14,625 nucleotides of DNA from an uncultured Bacteroidales bacterium (GCA_945874815.1 CAMCIE010000009.1:1-14625); one strand, 5' to 3'. Numbered from the stretch's first letter, positions 1-7,700 are shown. Made by a program: numbers and translations. The notes: generated by a model not told the origin, from the letters alone.

Positions 1-1265
1 GCACATTCGCAAGGAATTGCAGGAATGTGATGAAAGTGAACATGAGTGGTGCAGCAATCTCAGGCACAGAGATAAGTGATGATGGCAAATCATCGGCATT
101 CAACCATTCTTTTGACATCAGCATAGCAGAAAAAATAGTAGCAGAATACAGAGGGATTCAATGGAAGACTCCTGCTGTGGAGTCATCAGGAGCAGTGGAC
201 CTGCATATAGAGGTTCTGCCACTGCACGTGTTCGGAAACGACTATGTTTCAGGAGATTATTATTCTGTCAGCGGTTATGTGGTGATGCACAATGCTGAAG
301 TATATGCTGAAAGATCTATTCCTCAGATTAATATGTGCGGATGGTATATGGGGGAATACAATCTGGGCTTCCAGATGCTTGACTCAAACGGCAATGCCGT
401 GTCGATGGAAAGCACTGATTTTCTTGTCACTCCCGAACCATCCACTACAATAGGATCTACCACATATACGAAAGGATCGTCTTTCAAATTGTCAGGTAAT
501 CTGACATTCGGAGCATTATACAAAGACATAGATGACGAACCCGAGGATCCCGGCTGGAAAACAACTAACCTTGGTTTCCTGTCTGTCGGTTTCATCTCAA
601 ACAGTAGTTCCACACAGAATCTCCCAGACCAGTCTGTAGAAATGTCCACATCCGCCACAGACAGGTCAATTTCTTACAAGCTATTGACAAACAACGATAT
701 GGGAGGTTATACTACAGAGAACATCCCTATAATAGCCCGCACAGACCAGAGAATGGATTTCAGCTGGGTATGGCATATAAAAGCAGGTAACTACTGTGCA
801 AAAGATTATGATTTTGGGAATATGAGGATGCGAGTTACAGTACAACCTGTCTATAGAGCAAAATTGAAGGGACATGTAGCGTCTGAACAGGGTCAAGAAT
901 ATTTCGAGCAAACAGAGAAATATACCCACAATATTCTTTCGACCATCATCGACCTGCCTGCAATGAACCGCATACCGTCAGGCACGGTTGAACTGAAGAA
1001 CACAATGAGCAAATACCTTGCACACCTTGAAATCTACCGTTCCGGAGAATATGGACTAAAGAAGGCTTATTACAAGGACAGTGGATCGTATGATAAAGAT
1101 GATGTTGCTTCCGTTCTGCTACGGGAAGGAGAATATGATTTCGTATATGACAGAGTGGATGGGGATACCGGCGATGTAGCTGGCAAGAGCATAATCAGAG
1201 GTGTGAAAGTAGAAGCGGGAAAGACAACTGAGACTACCACCCTTAATAGTGAAGTGATTAATTAA
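1..1265 (+). CDS. Surface protein, fimbrillin-like or related beta-rich family, 3' part only
   Basis: The frame is open to the left edge of the window, so the true start and any signal peptide lie outside. The GTG at 27 is only the first possible start codon and is unlikely to be used. The residues before and after it (ARNCRNVMKVNMSG) resemble the RN-x-x-Y/V-x-V-x-V-x-G strand near the end of Mfa/fimbrillin-like domains in Bacteroidales; this is inference from pattern. The rest is a run of short beta strands with many Ser, Thr, Asn and Gly residues and no membrane span. The last 100 or so residues (about 960-1262) form a separate block (start IPSGTVELKN, end VKVEAGKTTETTTL), as expected for a C-terminal beta-sandwich. 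The 41-residue microprotein starts 6 bases after the stop, so the two are probably co-transcribed. A DUF4906-type or pore-forming-toxin-like beta domain are alternatives I cannot exclude. It is a real protein-coding gene; the family is uncertain. Confidence 0.5.
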   Translation, partial: TFARNCRNVMKVNMSGAAISGTEISDDGKSSAFNHSFDISIAEKIVAEYRGIQWKTPAVESSGAVDLHIEVLPLHVFGNDYVSGDYYSVSGYVVMHNAEVYAERSIPQINMCGWYMGEYNLGFQMLDSNGNAVSMESTDFLVTPEPSTTIGSTTYTKGSSFKLSGNLTFGALYKDIDDEPEDPGWKTTNLGFLSVGFISNSSSTQNLPDQSVEMSTSATDRSISYKLLTNNDMGGYTTENIPIIARTDQRMDFSWVWHIKAGNYCAKDYDFGNMRMRVTVQPVYRAKLKGHVASEQGQEYFEQTEKYTHNILSTIIDLPAMNRIPSGTVELKNTMSKYLAHLEIYRSGEYGLKKAYYKDSGSYDKDDVASVLLREGEYDFVYDRVDGDTGDVAGKSIIRGVKVEAGKTTETTTLNSEVIN

Positions 1266-1271
1266 ATTACT

Positions 1272-1397
1272 ATGGAAAAGGAATATACATCTCCCTCGAT
1301 TAAAATAATTGAGATTCAGACTGAAGGAATTATGAACAACAGCAATGATTCCCCTGCCAATGGATATAGTAACAATTATCTTGAAGATTTGGAGTAA
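1272..1397 (+). CDS. Small 41-residue protein of unknown function
   Basis: An ATG at 1272 opens a 41-codon frame ending in TAA at 1395-1397. The product begins MEKEYTSPSIKIIEIQTEG and ends in an acidic, Asn/Ser-rich tail (NNYLEDLE). From memory, short proteins with the same shape (a start rich in K and Y, then xSPxIxxIxIxxEG, then a polar tail) occur often in Bacteroidales beside surface-protein genes and are annotated as hypothetical. The position fits: 6 bases after a surface-protein gene and upstream of a beta-barrel gene. It has no signal peptide, membrane span or cysteine. Whether it is a translated regulator, a chaperone-like partner or a precursor peptide cannot be told. The coding call rests on the recognisable N-terminal pattern and tight spacing. 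Confidence 0.6.
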   Translation: MEKEYTSPSIKIIEIQTEGIMNNSNDSPANGYSNNYLEDLE

Positions 1398-1486
1398 CTT
1401 CTGAGTTGTATTGTGAAAACTCTTTTGCCTTGAAACAAACAAAGGATATGAATAAAATATGAAGCAATAACATTATTAACTGATTT

Positions 1487-2206
1487 ATGATGAAGAAATT
1501 TTCTATATGTTTGTTAGCGCTGAGCTTATGCTTTGTGGCGAGGGCACAGTGGAGCGTAGGAATAATGGCCGGCTATGATTACAACTCCTATTCAATGGCC
1601 AAAGGCTATGCTTATGATTACCGTTACGGAGGTATGGGTGGACTTGAAGTGACTGTTCCCGTACAGTACAATTTTATGGACTGGCTTGGAGTCAGGGCTG
1701 ACATTTCTTATGTACAGAAAGGGCACACGATGCATCGAACCGGAGTTTACGAGGGGCTATGGACAGACACCCGTGACCACTATCTGCACATTCCACTTAT
1801 GGTTTCTTTCTCCTTAGGAGGGGAGAAAGTCCGAGGATGGGTTGATGCCGGAGGATATGTCGGCGGATGGCTGGCAAGCTGGCAGAAAGGAATTGATGAA
1901 TATCCAATAGGATCTGAGCCTGAACAGGAAGGATCATTCAAATACTATCAGGATGAGAGGGGATATCATTTTGATGAAAAAGTGGAATTCCTTGACAGGA
2001 GGGATCAGCGTTTCGATGCCGGACTTACCGGTCTTGCAGGTGTGGGCTGGAAAGTTACTCATCTTCTGGAACTTAGACTAGAAGGTGTATGCTGGTACAG
2101 TCTTATAGACACGGCATCACGAATGCAGGACAATGTGGCTCCAAGATACAACACGACCTGGGCTTTGAGACTTGGTTGCGCATTCCATTTCGGAGGTGGG
2201 AAATAG
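1487..2206 (+). CDS. Outer-membrane beta-barrel protein
   Basis: This 239-residue protein starts with a classic signal peptide: basic MMKKF, a hydrophobic core (residues 6-17), and a likely cut after ARA at residue 20. The mature part alternates aromatic and polar residues and is rich in Gly and Tyr (for example WSVGIMAGYDYNSY at 22-35). The C-terminal strand ends AFHFGG. This pattern matches the PorT-like/OMP_b-brl family of small 8-10-strand barrels common in Bacteroidota. Such proteins sit in the outer membrane; their roles range from secretion partners to simple surface barrels. The start could be either of the first two Met codons (1487 or 1490). It lies 89 bases after the microprotein and 38 bases before the S41 peptidase, so a shared transcript is likely. 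The stop is a TAG (2204-2206), which shows that TAG is used as a normal stop in this genome. Confidence 0.8.
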   Translation: MMKKFSICLLALSLCFVARAQWSVGIMAGYDYNSYSMAKGYAYDYRYGGMGGLEVTVPVQYNFMDWLGVRADISYVQKGHTMHRTGVYEGLWTDTRDHYLHIPLMVSFSLGGEKVRGWVDAGGYVGGWLASWQKGIDEYPIGSEPEQEGSFKYYQDERGYHFDEKVEFLDRRDQRFDAGLTGLAGVGWKVTHLLELRLEGVCWYSLIDTASRMQDNVAPRYNTTWALRLGCAFHFGGGK

Positions 2207-2244
2207 AAAGAAAATTCAAATAAATTATCCTAACAAACAGAATT

Positions 2245-3555
2245 ATGACAAAAAAGATATATACCATCTTAATCCTTATGGCATTGATTGCCAGCATAGT
2301 TTCCTGCCGCAAGACAGAGGCGGAAATCCTCACGCCATCGAACCAGATGGATTACAAGTGGCCTTCAGAGCAATTTCTGTCAATATGGAATTCGATGAAC
2401 ACCAGTTATGCAATGTGGGATCTGGAAGAAAAGGACTGGACATCTGTAAAGGATGAATTCCTGCCGGAATTTCTAGCCCTTGATGATTCTGTGAAAGCAG
2501 ATCATCCAATTTCAACCAAACACCTTGAAGAACTCTACACAGATATTCTTGGAAACCTGACAGACCATCATTCCTACTTTTCCGTCAAGAATCTTTGGGC
2601 ATCCGATGAAGACAGATCTTCATTTTCAATTTCCCCTGGAAATATTGAAATCCGAAAAAGGGACTATTACCACGACACGCACATCAATTCCAAATATGTA
2701 AACTTATGTCTAAAATATGAGGAATATGCTAATAAATACAACATCCATTCCTGGGAAGACCTCACAATGGTCGCCTGGCTTAAGAAATTGGAAGCCGAAG
2801 GCAAAGCCAGCGATATAAAATATGGTTCTGTAAGTTATTTGATGACTATTGTTTCAGGACTGATTGAAGGCAGCATACCATATATCCATATAAGTGATTT
2901 CAGTTTGTCTGAATTAAAATCATATATAGAAGATGGCAATAAGAGTTCAAATGTCATTGCCACATACGAAGCATACGAGAGCTTCAAGAAAAATGTCCTC
3001 GAACTGGAAGAAGTCAAAGGTGTGATTATCGATGTACGGGAGAACGGTGGAGGATACCTTAATGACAACTTTTATCTTTTAGGTATGCTCACGGATCAAC
3101 CGGTCCAGATGGGATGGAGCCGCCACAAATGCGGACTTGGACGCTTTGACTACAGTCCGTGGATTCCCCATAATTTCAGCCCGGGTCCGGAACACAGGGC
3201 AATTGATGGTCCGGTAGTCATAATCGCAGATCTCAACTCAGTCAGTATGGCCGAGATAAGCACGCTGATCGTTAAAGCAATGCCTAACGGATGCTTCATC
3301 GGAGAGCGCACTTTCGGTGCGCACGGAGTTATAAACGGTGATTTTGAGGCCACTTTTTCCGGCACTTTCGGAAACAACGGTGGCAATCACTTCGCATATC
3401 TCAGCACAAGAATAGTCAAGGACCTCAATGGTAACATACTTGAGGGTATAGGTGTCACCCCGGACATTGAGATGAGTTATGCCCAGGGGACATTTAAGGA
3501 TGGAGAAGACAGTTGGCTTTCACGGGCTGTGGAGTATATAAACACCGGGAAATGA
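2245..3555 (+). CDS. S41-family serine peptidase lipoprotein
   Basis: This 436-residue protein has a lipoprotein signal (residues 1-20, then Cys21 in SIVSC), so it is probably anchored in the outer membrane or periplasm. An N-terminal helical part leads to LTDHHSYF (105-112), which matches the D-x-H-S/T motif of S41 peptidases that use His as base. The peptidase core follows: VKGVIIDVRENGGG (258-270), then NSVSMAE (331-337) with Ser334 at the nucleophile position, then GERTFGAHG (353-361), and the typical ending EGIGVTPDI (400-408). The Lys of tail-specific proteases (FGKG) is Ala359 here. The enzyme should therefore be of the Ser-His type (S41B, like nisin-resistance protein and tricorn) and not the Ser-Lys CtpA type. 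I see no PDZ domain. It is the last gene of the left block, 38 bases after the beta-barrel gene. The substrate is unknown; a surface or secreted peptide is plausible. Confidence 0.88.
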   Translation: MTKKIYTILILMALIASIVSCRKTEAEILTPSNQMDYKWPSEQFLSIWNSMNTSYAMWDLEEKDWTSVKDEFLPEFLALDDSVKADHPISTKHLEELYTDILGNLTDHHSYFSVKNLWASDEDRSSFSISPGNIEIRKRDYYHDTHINSKYVNLCLKYEEYANKYNIHSWEDLTMVAWLKKLEAEGKASDIKYGSVSYLMTIVSGLIEGSIPYIHISDFSLSELKSYIEDGNKSSNVIATYEAYESFKKNVLELEEVKGVIIDVRENGGGYLNDNFYLLGMLTDQPVQMGWSRHKCGLGRFDYSPWIPHNFSPGPEHRAIDGPVVIIADLNSVSMAEISTLIVKAMPNGCFIGERTFGAHGVINGDFEATFSGTFGNNGGNHFAYLSTRIVKDLNGNILEGIGVTPDIEMSYAQGTFKDGEDSWLSRAVEYINTGK

Positions 3556-3569
3556 GATGAATGCATATT

Positions 3570-3641
3570 ATGAAGCGGAAAAAGCTCAATGGCAATAATA
3601 TCCTGAAGTCATTGTTCGGCCTGAAATACGTGTTTCTATAA
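3570..3641 (+). other. Possible 23-residue ORF after the S41 gene
   Basis: ATG at 3570 opens a 23-codon frame (begins MKRKKLNGNNILKSLFGL) that ends in TAA two bases before the hairpin at 3644. The product would be basic with an amphipathic or hydrophobic end. There is no clear ribosome binding site and I recognise no family. It could be a translated small peptide, the remains of a longer gene, or chance. Confidence 0.2.
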
Positions 3642-3643
3642 CC

Positions 3644-3679
3644 TTGCATCAAACATCTTCAATGTGATGTTTGATGCAA
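3644..3679 (+). terminator. Perfect 14-bp hairpin, candidate terminator
   Basis: Bases 3644-3657 and 3666-3679 are exact reverse complements with an 8-base loop. The hairpin lies about 90 bases after the S41 stop codon and ahead of the next promoter. That position fits a transcript end for the left block. It is followed by an A-rich run instead of a T run, so it is not a textbook intrinsic terminator. A processing or stability element is the other reading. Confidence 0.5.
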
Positions 3680-3760
3680 AATTAATAAAAAGGAGATGGA
3701 CGGCTTGCCGGCACTGCTGCAAATAACGAAAAATTTAACTCAACAAAAGTATTTCATTCT

Positions 3761-3808
3761 TATGATTATCATTTTATAATTATTATTTTATGATTACTAT
3801 TTTATAGT
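3761..3808. repeat. Two AT-rich 20-bp imperfect direct repeats
   Basis: Bases 3761-3780 and 3789-3808 match at 17 of 20 positions and are 28 bases apart start to start. They lie directly upstream of the promoter for the ATPase gene at 3855, so they could be operator copies. Low-complexity AT-rich DNA could also produce this by slippage. Confidence 0.4.
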
Positions 3809-3826
3809 AACATCCGAATATTTTAT

Positions 3827-3834
3827 TACTTTTG
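3827..3834 (+). promoter_or_regulatory. Bacteroidota-type promoter -7 box for the ATPase gene
   Basis: TACTTTTG matches the TAnnTTTG box of the Bacteroidota housekeeping sigma factor. It sits 20 bases before the ATG at 3855, giving a 5' leader of roughly 15 bases. No good TTTG -33 box is visible at the usual 19-21 base distance. Confidence 0.55.
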
Positions 3835-3854
3835 CACAAAAGACATTTATAATT

Positions 3855-4982
3855 ATGAGAAATCCTTTTGTGACAAATGGTTATGCCGGTGCGGAGTATT
3901 TTTGCGACAGAGTTAACGAGACTTCTGATTTGAGGAATCTGTTGCGTAACGAGAACAACATTGCGCTCATCTCTCCAAGGAGAATCGGCAAGACTGAACT
4001 GATAAACCATATATTCGACTGCGATGAGTTCAGGAACGACTACCATTGTTTCCTGATAGACATCTACGCTTCCAAGTCTTTGAACGACCTTGTCAACTTG
4101 ATTGGGAAAGCATTGTTGGACACACTGAGACCCAAAGGAAAGTCAGTATGGGAGAAATTCCTGTCTGCAGTCAGTTCGCTTCGCTCAGAGATTTCTTTCG
4201 ATATGAACGGACTTCCGAGCTGGAGTGTCGGCCTGGGCGAGATCACTAACCCCGCAGCGACTCTCGACGAGATATTCACATATCTTCAGAAAGCTGACAA
4301 GCCCTGCATCGTTGCCATAGACGAGTTCCAGCAGATTACCAAATACCCGGAATCTACAGTCGAAGCAACTCTCAGAACGTATGTCCAAAAGACCACAAAT
4401 GCCCATTTTATTTTCTCAGGAAGCCAGAGACACCTGATGAACGGGATATTCACATCTCCTTCGAGACCATTCTACCAAAGCGTAACAATAATCAATCTGC
4501 AACCACTGTCGCTTGACAAGTACACAGAATTTGCCATAGAAAAGTTTGAGCAGAACGGGAAAAAACTGGACCAGGATGTAGTCCCTGTCCTGTATAAACA
4601 ATTCGACGGGGTGACCAGCTACATACACCGGGTACTGCACATCCTATACTCAAGAACGGAGGAAGGAGGCAGATGCAATGTCGGGATGATAAATGAAGCC
4701 ATTGACTTCATTGTGAGAATGTCAGCGGACAGTTACGAGTCCCTGCTCTATCAGATGCCACTCAAACAAAGGAATCTCCTCCTTGCCATTGCTTCAGAGG
4801 GAAAAGCTTCCCAAATCAAGAGTGGAAAGTTCGTAAAGAAACACTCACTTCTTTCACCCAGCAGTGTCAGTGCTGCGCTGAAAGGTCTCCTCGACAAGGA
4901 TTTCCTGACAGAGGAAAAAGGGGTATATTCTCTATACGACAAATTCTTTGTCGTGTGGCTTGAAAAGAAAGGTCTGATTTGA
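3855..4982 (+). CDS. P-loop ATPase with C-terminal winged helix (archaeal-type ATPase family)
   Basis: This 375-residue soluble protein has a Walker A loop ISPRRIGKT (39-47), a Walker B strand CIVAIDEF (151-158) and a sensor-like FIFSGSQ (185-191). The SPRRxGKT form and the layout match the ATPase_2/archaeal ATPase family of STAND-like NTPases, which is common in Bacteroidales. After a helical lid (about 215-300), residues 300-375 look like a winged helix (LKQRNLLLAIASEG, then SPSSVSAALKGLLDKDFL). That suggests DNA binding or regulation. It is a single gene with its own promoter, and it is convergent with the DUF456 gene, 17 bases away. The role of the family is poorly known; links to DNA mobility, defence or regulation have been proposed but nothing here decides. 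Confidence 0.82.
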   Translation: MRNPFVTNGYAGAEYFCDRVNETSDLRNLLRNENNIALISPRRIGKTELINHIFDCDEFRNDYHCFLIDIYASKSLNDLVNLIGKALLDTLRPKGKSVWEKFLSAVSSLRSEISFDMNGLPSWSVGLGEITNPAATLDEIFTYLQKADKPCIVAIDEFQQITKYPESTVEATLRTYVQKTTNAHFIFSGSQRHLMNGIFTSPSRPFYQSVTIINLQPLSLDKYTEFAIEKFEQNGKKLDQDVVPVLYKQFDGVTSYIHRVLHILYSRTEEGGRCNVGMINEAIDFIVRMSADSYESLLYQMPLKQRNLLLAIASEGKASQIKSGKFVKKHSLLSPSSVSAALKGLLDKDFLTEEKGVYSLYDKFFVVWLEKKGLI

Positions 4983-4999
4983 CAGTCCTTTGCAGTTAT

Positions 5000-5491
5000 T
5001 TACAGATAGACTATTATCTGCCACATCATCATGCAGGCTGCTATGGTCTTCAGACCGGTGCCTGTTATGAATCCAAGAAAGGAGCCTGTCGCAGCCTTGA
5101 GAGCCTGGGAGGCTCCTTTCCTGTTATAATATAGTTCTGACAGGAATGCACCGAGGAACGCGCCGAGAATCATGCCGACAGGGGTAAGGAAAATGCCCAA
5201 TATCAATCCGGCCATCGCTCCCCTCTCTGCATATTTGCTTCCCCCTGTGACTTTGGTGAAAAACATCGGCACCAGATAATCCACGACAGAGACTACGACC
5301 ATGACTGCAAGCCACACCAAAAGTGTCTTCAGAGACATCGGCTCCCCTGCGGAATTGGTGCCTGTTCCCCATATATACAGGACAAGCATGCCTATCCAGC
5401 TGACAGGCGGCCCCGGAAGCCCCGGAAGGATGCTCCCGATAATTCCGATTATTCCGGCCACTACGGCCAATATTGATATCGCTATGTCCAT
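5000..5491 (-). CDS. DUF456 family membrane protein
   Basis: This 163-residue protein is almost entirely hydrophobic, with about four or five membrane segments (roughly 3-22, 30-42, 56-78, 91-120 and 133-157). It has the SILPGLPGPP stretch (20-29) and a GLILGIFLTPVGMILGAFLGA segment (about 95-115) typical of DUF456 proteins. It belongs in the inner membrane; the function of the family is not known. It lies 53 bases downstream of the aminopeptidase P gene on the same strand and could be read from that promoter, with a REP-like repeat between them. It faces the ATPase gene tail to tail. Confidence 0.8.
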   Translation of the reverse strand: MDIAISILAVVAGIIGIIGSILPGLPGPPVSWIGMLVLYIWGTGTNSAGEPMSLKTLLVWLAVMVVVSVVDYLVPMFFTKVTGGSKYAERGAMAGLILGIFLTPVGMILGAFLGAFLSELYYNRKGASQALKAATGSFLGFITGTGLKTIAACMMMWQIIVYL

Positions 5492-5501
5492 TTTTTCTAT
5501 T

Positions 5502-5536
5502 AGATCTCTCCATTCGCTGTGCTCAGTCGAGATGAC
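5502..5536 (-). repeat. REP-like intergenic palindromic repeat
   Basis: Read on the minus strand, this element starts GTCATCTCGACTGAG and ends GGAGAGATCT. Dispersed intergenic elements with this head (GTCATxTCGAC) and tail (GGAGAxATCT) recur many times in Bacteroidota genomes; this is from memory. The ends pair (5504-5508 with 5529-5533), giving a small hairpin. It fills the gap between the aminopeptidase P and DUF456 genes, where it could affect read-through or mRNA stability. No second copy is present in this window. Confidence 0.6.
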
Positions 5537-5544
5537 AATATTAT

Positions 5545-6984
5545 TTATGCCATAAGATCTTCTATGTCAGACGATTTGATTGGGAGGCGGCGTGAGCCAA
5601 GACGGCGTGCACCGTCCTCTGTCACAAGCACATCGTCTTCAAGCCTTATGCCTCCGAATGTATAGTAGTCTTCCAGCTTGGCGTAATTCACGAAACCTTT
5701 GTCGGTGCCTTCCCTCTTCCACTGCTCTATGAGGGCCGGTATGAAATAGATGCCAGGTTCGTCAGTAACCACATGACCTGGACGGAGCATCCTCGCCATA
5801 CGGAGATTGCCCAGGCCCAGAAGAGGAGAACGGGTCTGTCCCGGATCGTATCCTACATAATCTTCTCCGAAATCCTCCATGTCATGTACATCCATACCCA
5901 TGTTGTGGCCAAGACCGTGAGGCATGAACAGGCCTGATATTCCGCACTCTACCATATCGTCTATGTTGCCTTTCACGAAGCCGAGAGCGGAAAGTGATTC
6001 AAGCATGTGCCGGACAGTGGCAAGATGCACTTCCCTGTAAGTGATGCCAGGGCGTGTAAGATTGAAAGCCAGCTCATTGCAGCTTTCCACTATTTCGTAT
6101 ATGTCACGCTGCTTTGATGTGAATTTCCCTGCGCATGGGTAAGTACGGGTGAAGTCGGATGCATAATGGGTGTTGCTTTCCGCTCCGGCATCCACTACCA
6201 AAAGCCTTCCCGGAGTGATGATTTGATGGTGAGAGTGATTGTGAAGGGTTTCTCCGTTCTGGGAAAGTATGGTCGTAAAGGACACTCCCCAGCCCTTTGA
6301 CAGGGTGACACCCTCCATCTGTCCTACAATTTCCTGCTCAAGTACTCCAGGCTTACAGCCGTTTCGGGCAGCAGTATGCATTTCATATCCGATTTCGCAA
6401 GCCTTGTCAATTTCATCGATTTCGCATTGTTCCTTGATGAGCCTCATTGAAACGACAGCCTTCACAAGTTCTTCTGAAGCATGGCGTCCTCCGTCGGCTG
6501 CAATTGGAGCGACCTTGCGTACAGCTACCGGACAGATTCCTGTGAGCTCGGCAATCTTTGCTGTGTTGTAGTGACGTGCCGGCGGGAGAAAATGCACTGG
6601 GCGGCCTTTTGCGACGGCCTCCCTCACGGCTTTTTCAAATTCTGCAAGAGGGGCAGTCTGCGGACATCCGATAAGGGCACCTTTGGATGCAACGCTCGGC
6701 TGAGGTCCCATCCAGATAATATCCTCTATATCAACGTCATTTCCATACAAACAATCACATCCCTGGTCAAGATCAAGAATGGCTGCAAAATAAGGTTCGT
6801 CTATTGCCCAATAATACAGGAACGAACTGTCCTGACGGAATTTATAGTCATTGCCCCTGTAATTCTGGGGAGCATCAGCATTTCCTACAAAAATTGCAAT
6901 TCCTTTGTTTTCTGACGGCATCATTCCGGCCATCCTCTCAAGCAGCACTCTGCGTCTGCTTGAATAAACATCTGAGCTGAACAT
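5545..6984 (-). CDS. pepP: Aminopeptidase P-type metallopeptidase (Xaa-Pro aminopeptidase)
   Basis: This 479-residue cytoplasmic enzyme would release N-terminal residues that precede proline. The N-terminal domain (about 1-170) is the aminopeptidase P creatinase-like fold (for example QDSSFLYYW at 51-59). The C-terminal pita-bread domain has all five metal ligands: Asp265 (VVDAGAE), Asp277 (SDFTR), His360 (HGLGHNMGMDVHD), Glu409 (DEPGIYF) and Glu449 (IRLEDD). His356 is the second His of the HGxGH motif. The length is near that usual for the family in Bacteroidales. The start at 6984 lies about 20 bases after the predicted transcription start of a good promoter. The DUF456 gene follows on the same strand. 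Confidence 0.93.
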   Translation of the reverse strand: MFSSDVYSSRRRVLLERMAGMMPSENKGIAIFVGNADAPQNYRGNDYKFRQDSSFLYYWAIDEPYFAAILDLDQGCDCLYGNDVDIEDIIWMGPQPSVASKGALIGCPQTAPLAEFEKAVREAVAKGRPVHFLPPARHYNTAKIAELTGICPVAVRKVAPIAADGGRHASEELVKAVVSMRLIKEQCEIDEIDKACEIGYEMHTAARNGCKPGVLEQEIVGQMEGVTLSKGWGVSFTTILSQNGETLHNHSHHQIITPGRLLVVDAGAESNTHYASDFTRTYPCAGKFTSKQRDIYEIVESCNELAFNLTRPGITYREVHLATVRHMLESLSALGFVKGNIDDMVECGISGLFMPHGLGHNMGMDVHDMEDFGEDYVGYDPGQTRSPLLGLGNLRMARMLRPGHVVTDEPGIYFIPALIEQWKREGTDKGFVNYAKLEDYYTFGGIRLEDDVLVTEDGARRLGSRRLPIKSSDIEDLMA

Positions 6985-7009
6985 AGTCTGAATTATTAAT
7001 ATATCCCCA

Positions 7010-7040
7010 CAAACTTACAGATTTTTCACAAATCATCAAA
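7010..7040 (-). promoter_or_regulatory. Promoter of the aminopeptidase P gene
   Basis: On the minus strand the -7 box TAAGTTTG (7010-7017) fits TAnnTTTG exactly, and a TTTG -33 box (7037-7040) lies 19 bases upstream. This is the best promoter match in the window. The -33 box ends right next to the stop codon of the upstream gene (7042). Confidence 0.7.
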
Positions 7041-7041
7041 A

Positions 7042-7695
7042 TCAACAGTCCTGACGAAGGGCCGAAAGGAAGAAAGATTTGCGCTGCTGCTCATTTACGG
7101 GATATGGAACCATACGATATTCACTGGCAATGTCGTCTTCAAGATTGCAGGCATAGAAATCTGAAACGGCAGAGATATACAGTCTGGCATATTTCACATC
7201 CAGCGATTTCTGAAGGTCAATGGTATATTGCATTGCCGCATAGGCATTTGGTGCAGTCAGAGGGTCATTTGAAAAAACGAATAGGCCGAACTCGCTGAAA
7301 TCTCCGTAAAATCCGGAAGATACTTTTCCCACTTTGTTGGCAATTATCTCCTTCATCGGCCGGGCGCCCATCCAGTAATCAAGTTCAATGCCTCCGATAT
7401 ATGTCCCTTCGCGCAAACCATAGCCATAACCACTTGATTGTATGACATTTATATCATCAATATTATCACCGGGAACAACATAAATCCCGGATATGTCCTT
7501 GAGCATTTTCAATGCAGACAGACGGCCTCCTTCCATAGCACGGGTCACCTCGATTCCAATACTTTTCTCATCTGCGGACTGAAGGTCAGGGCGGTCCCGA
7601 TTGACCAGGCCATCGAATTTGTGCCCCAGAATCTGCTGAAGCTGGAGCATCGCATAGCGCTCAAAAAAGCAAGTATCAAATTTTCTGTAAGCCAT
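7042..7695 (-). CDS. Unrecognised protein, possibly nuclease-like
   Basis: I do not recognise this 217-residue protein. The frame extends to 7812, but the upstream 39 codons run across the relic of the ATPase gene and are unlikely to be used; the ATG at 7695 is preferred. Near the N-terminus the order is FERYAMLQLQQIL (11-23), RPDLQSADEKSIGIEVTRA (35-53). This recalls the core of PD-(D/E)XK nuclease folds: a helix with Glu12, then Asp37, then a strand with Glu49. The third position (EVT, Thr51) lacks the usual Lys; Lys44 might substitute. There is no signal peptide or membrane span, so it is likely cytoplasmic. It is a single gene on the minus strand upstream of, but separate from, the aminopeptidase P unit. 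The nuclease reading is inference only. Confidence 0.65.
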   Translation of the reverse strand: MAYRKFDTCFFERYAMLQLQQILGHKFDGLVNRDRPDLQSADEKSIGIEVTRAMEGGRLSALKMLKDISGIYVVPGDNIDDINVIQSSGYGYGLREGTYIGGIELDYWMGARPMKEIIANKVGKVSSGFYGDFSEFGLFVFSNDPLTAPNAYAAMQYTIDLQKSLDVKYARLYISAVSDFYACNLEDDIASEYRMVPYPVNEQQRKSFFLSALRQDC

Positions 7696-7700
7696 GTCTG

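Noticed and set aside
3585..3855. Attachment site or insertion sequence end in the AT-rich gap
   Set aside because: No integrase or transposase lies nearby and there is no terminal inverted repeat or target duplication; the hairpin is explained better as a transcript end.
5003..5020. 6-bp inverted repeat at the end of the DUF456 gene as a terminator
   Set aside because: The stem is short and AT-rich, lies inside the coding region and has no T run.
5124..5513. 129-codon frame on the minus strand over the DUF456 gene
   Set aside because: It is a frame-shifted shadow with Arg/His/Ser-rich sequence and no domain pattern; the DUF456 frame has clear membrane segments.
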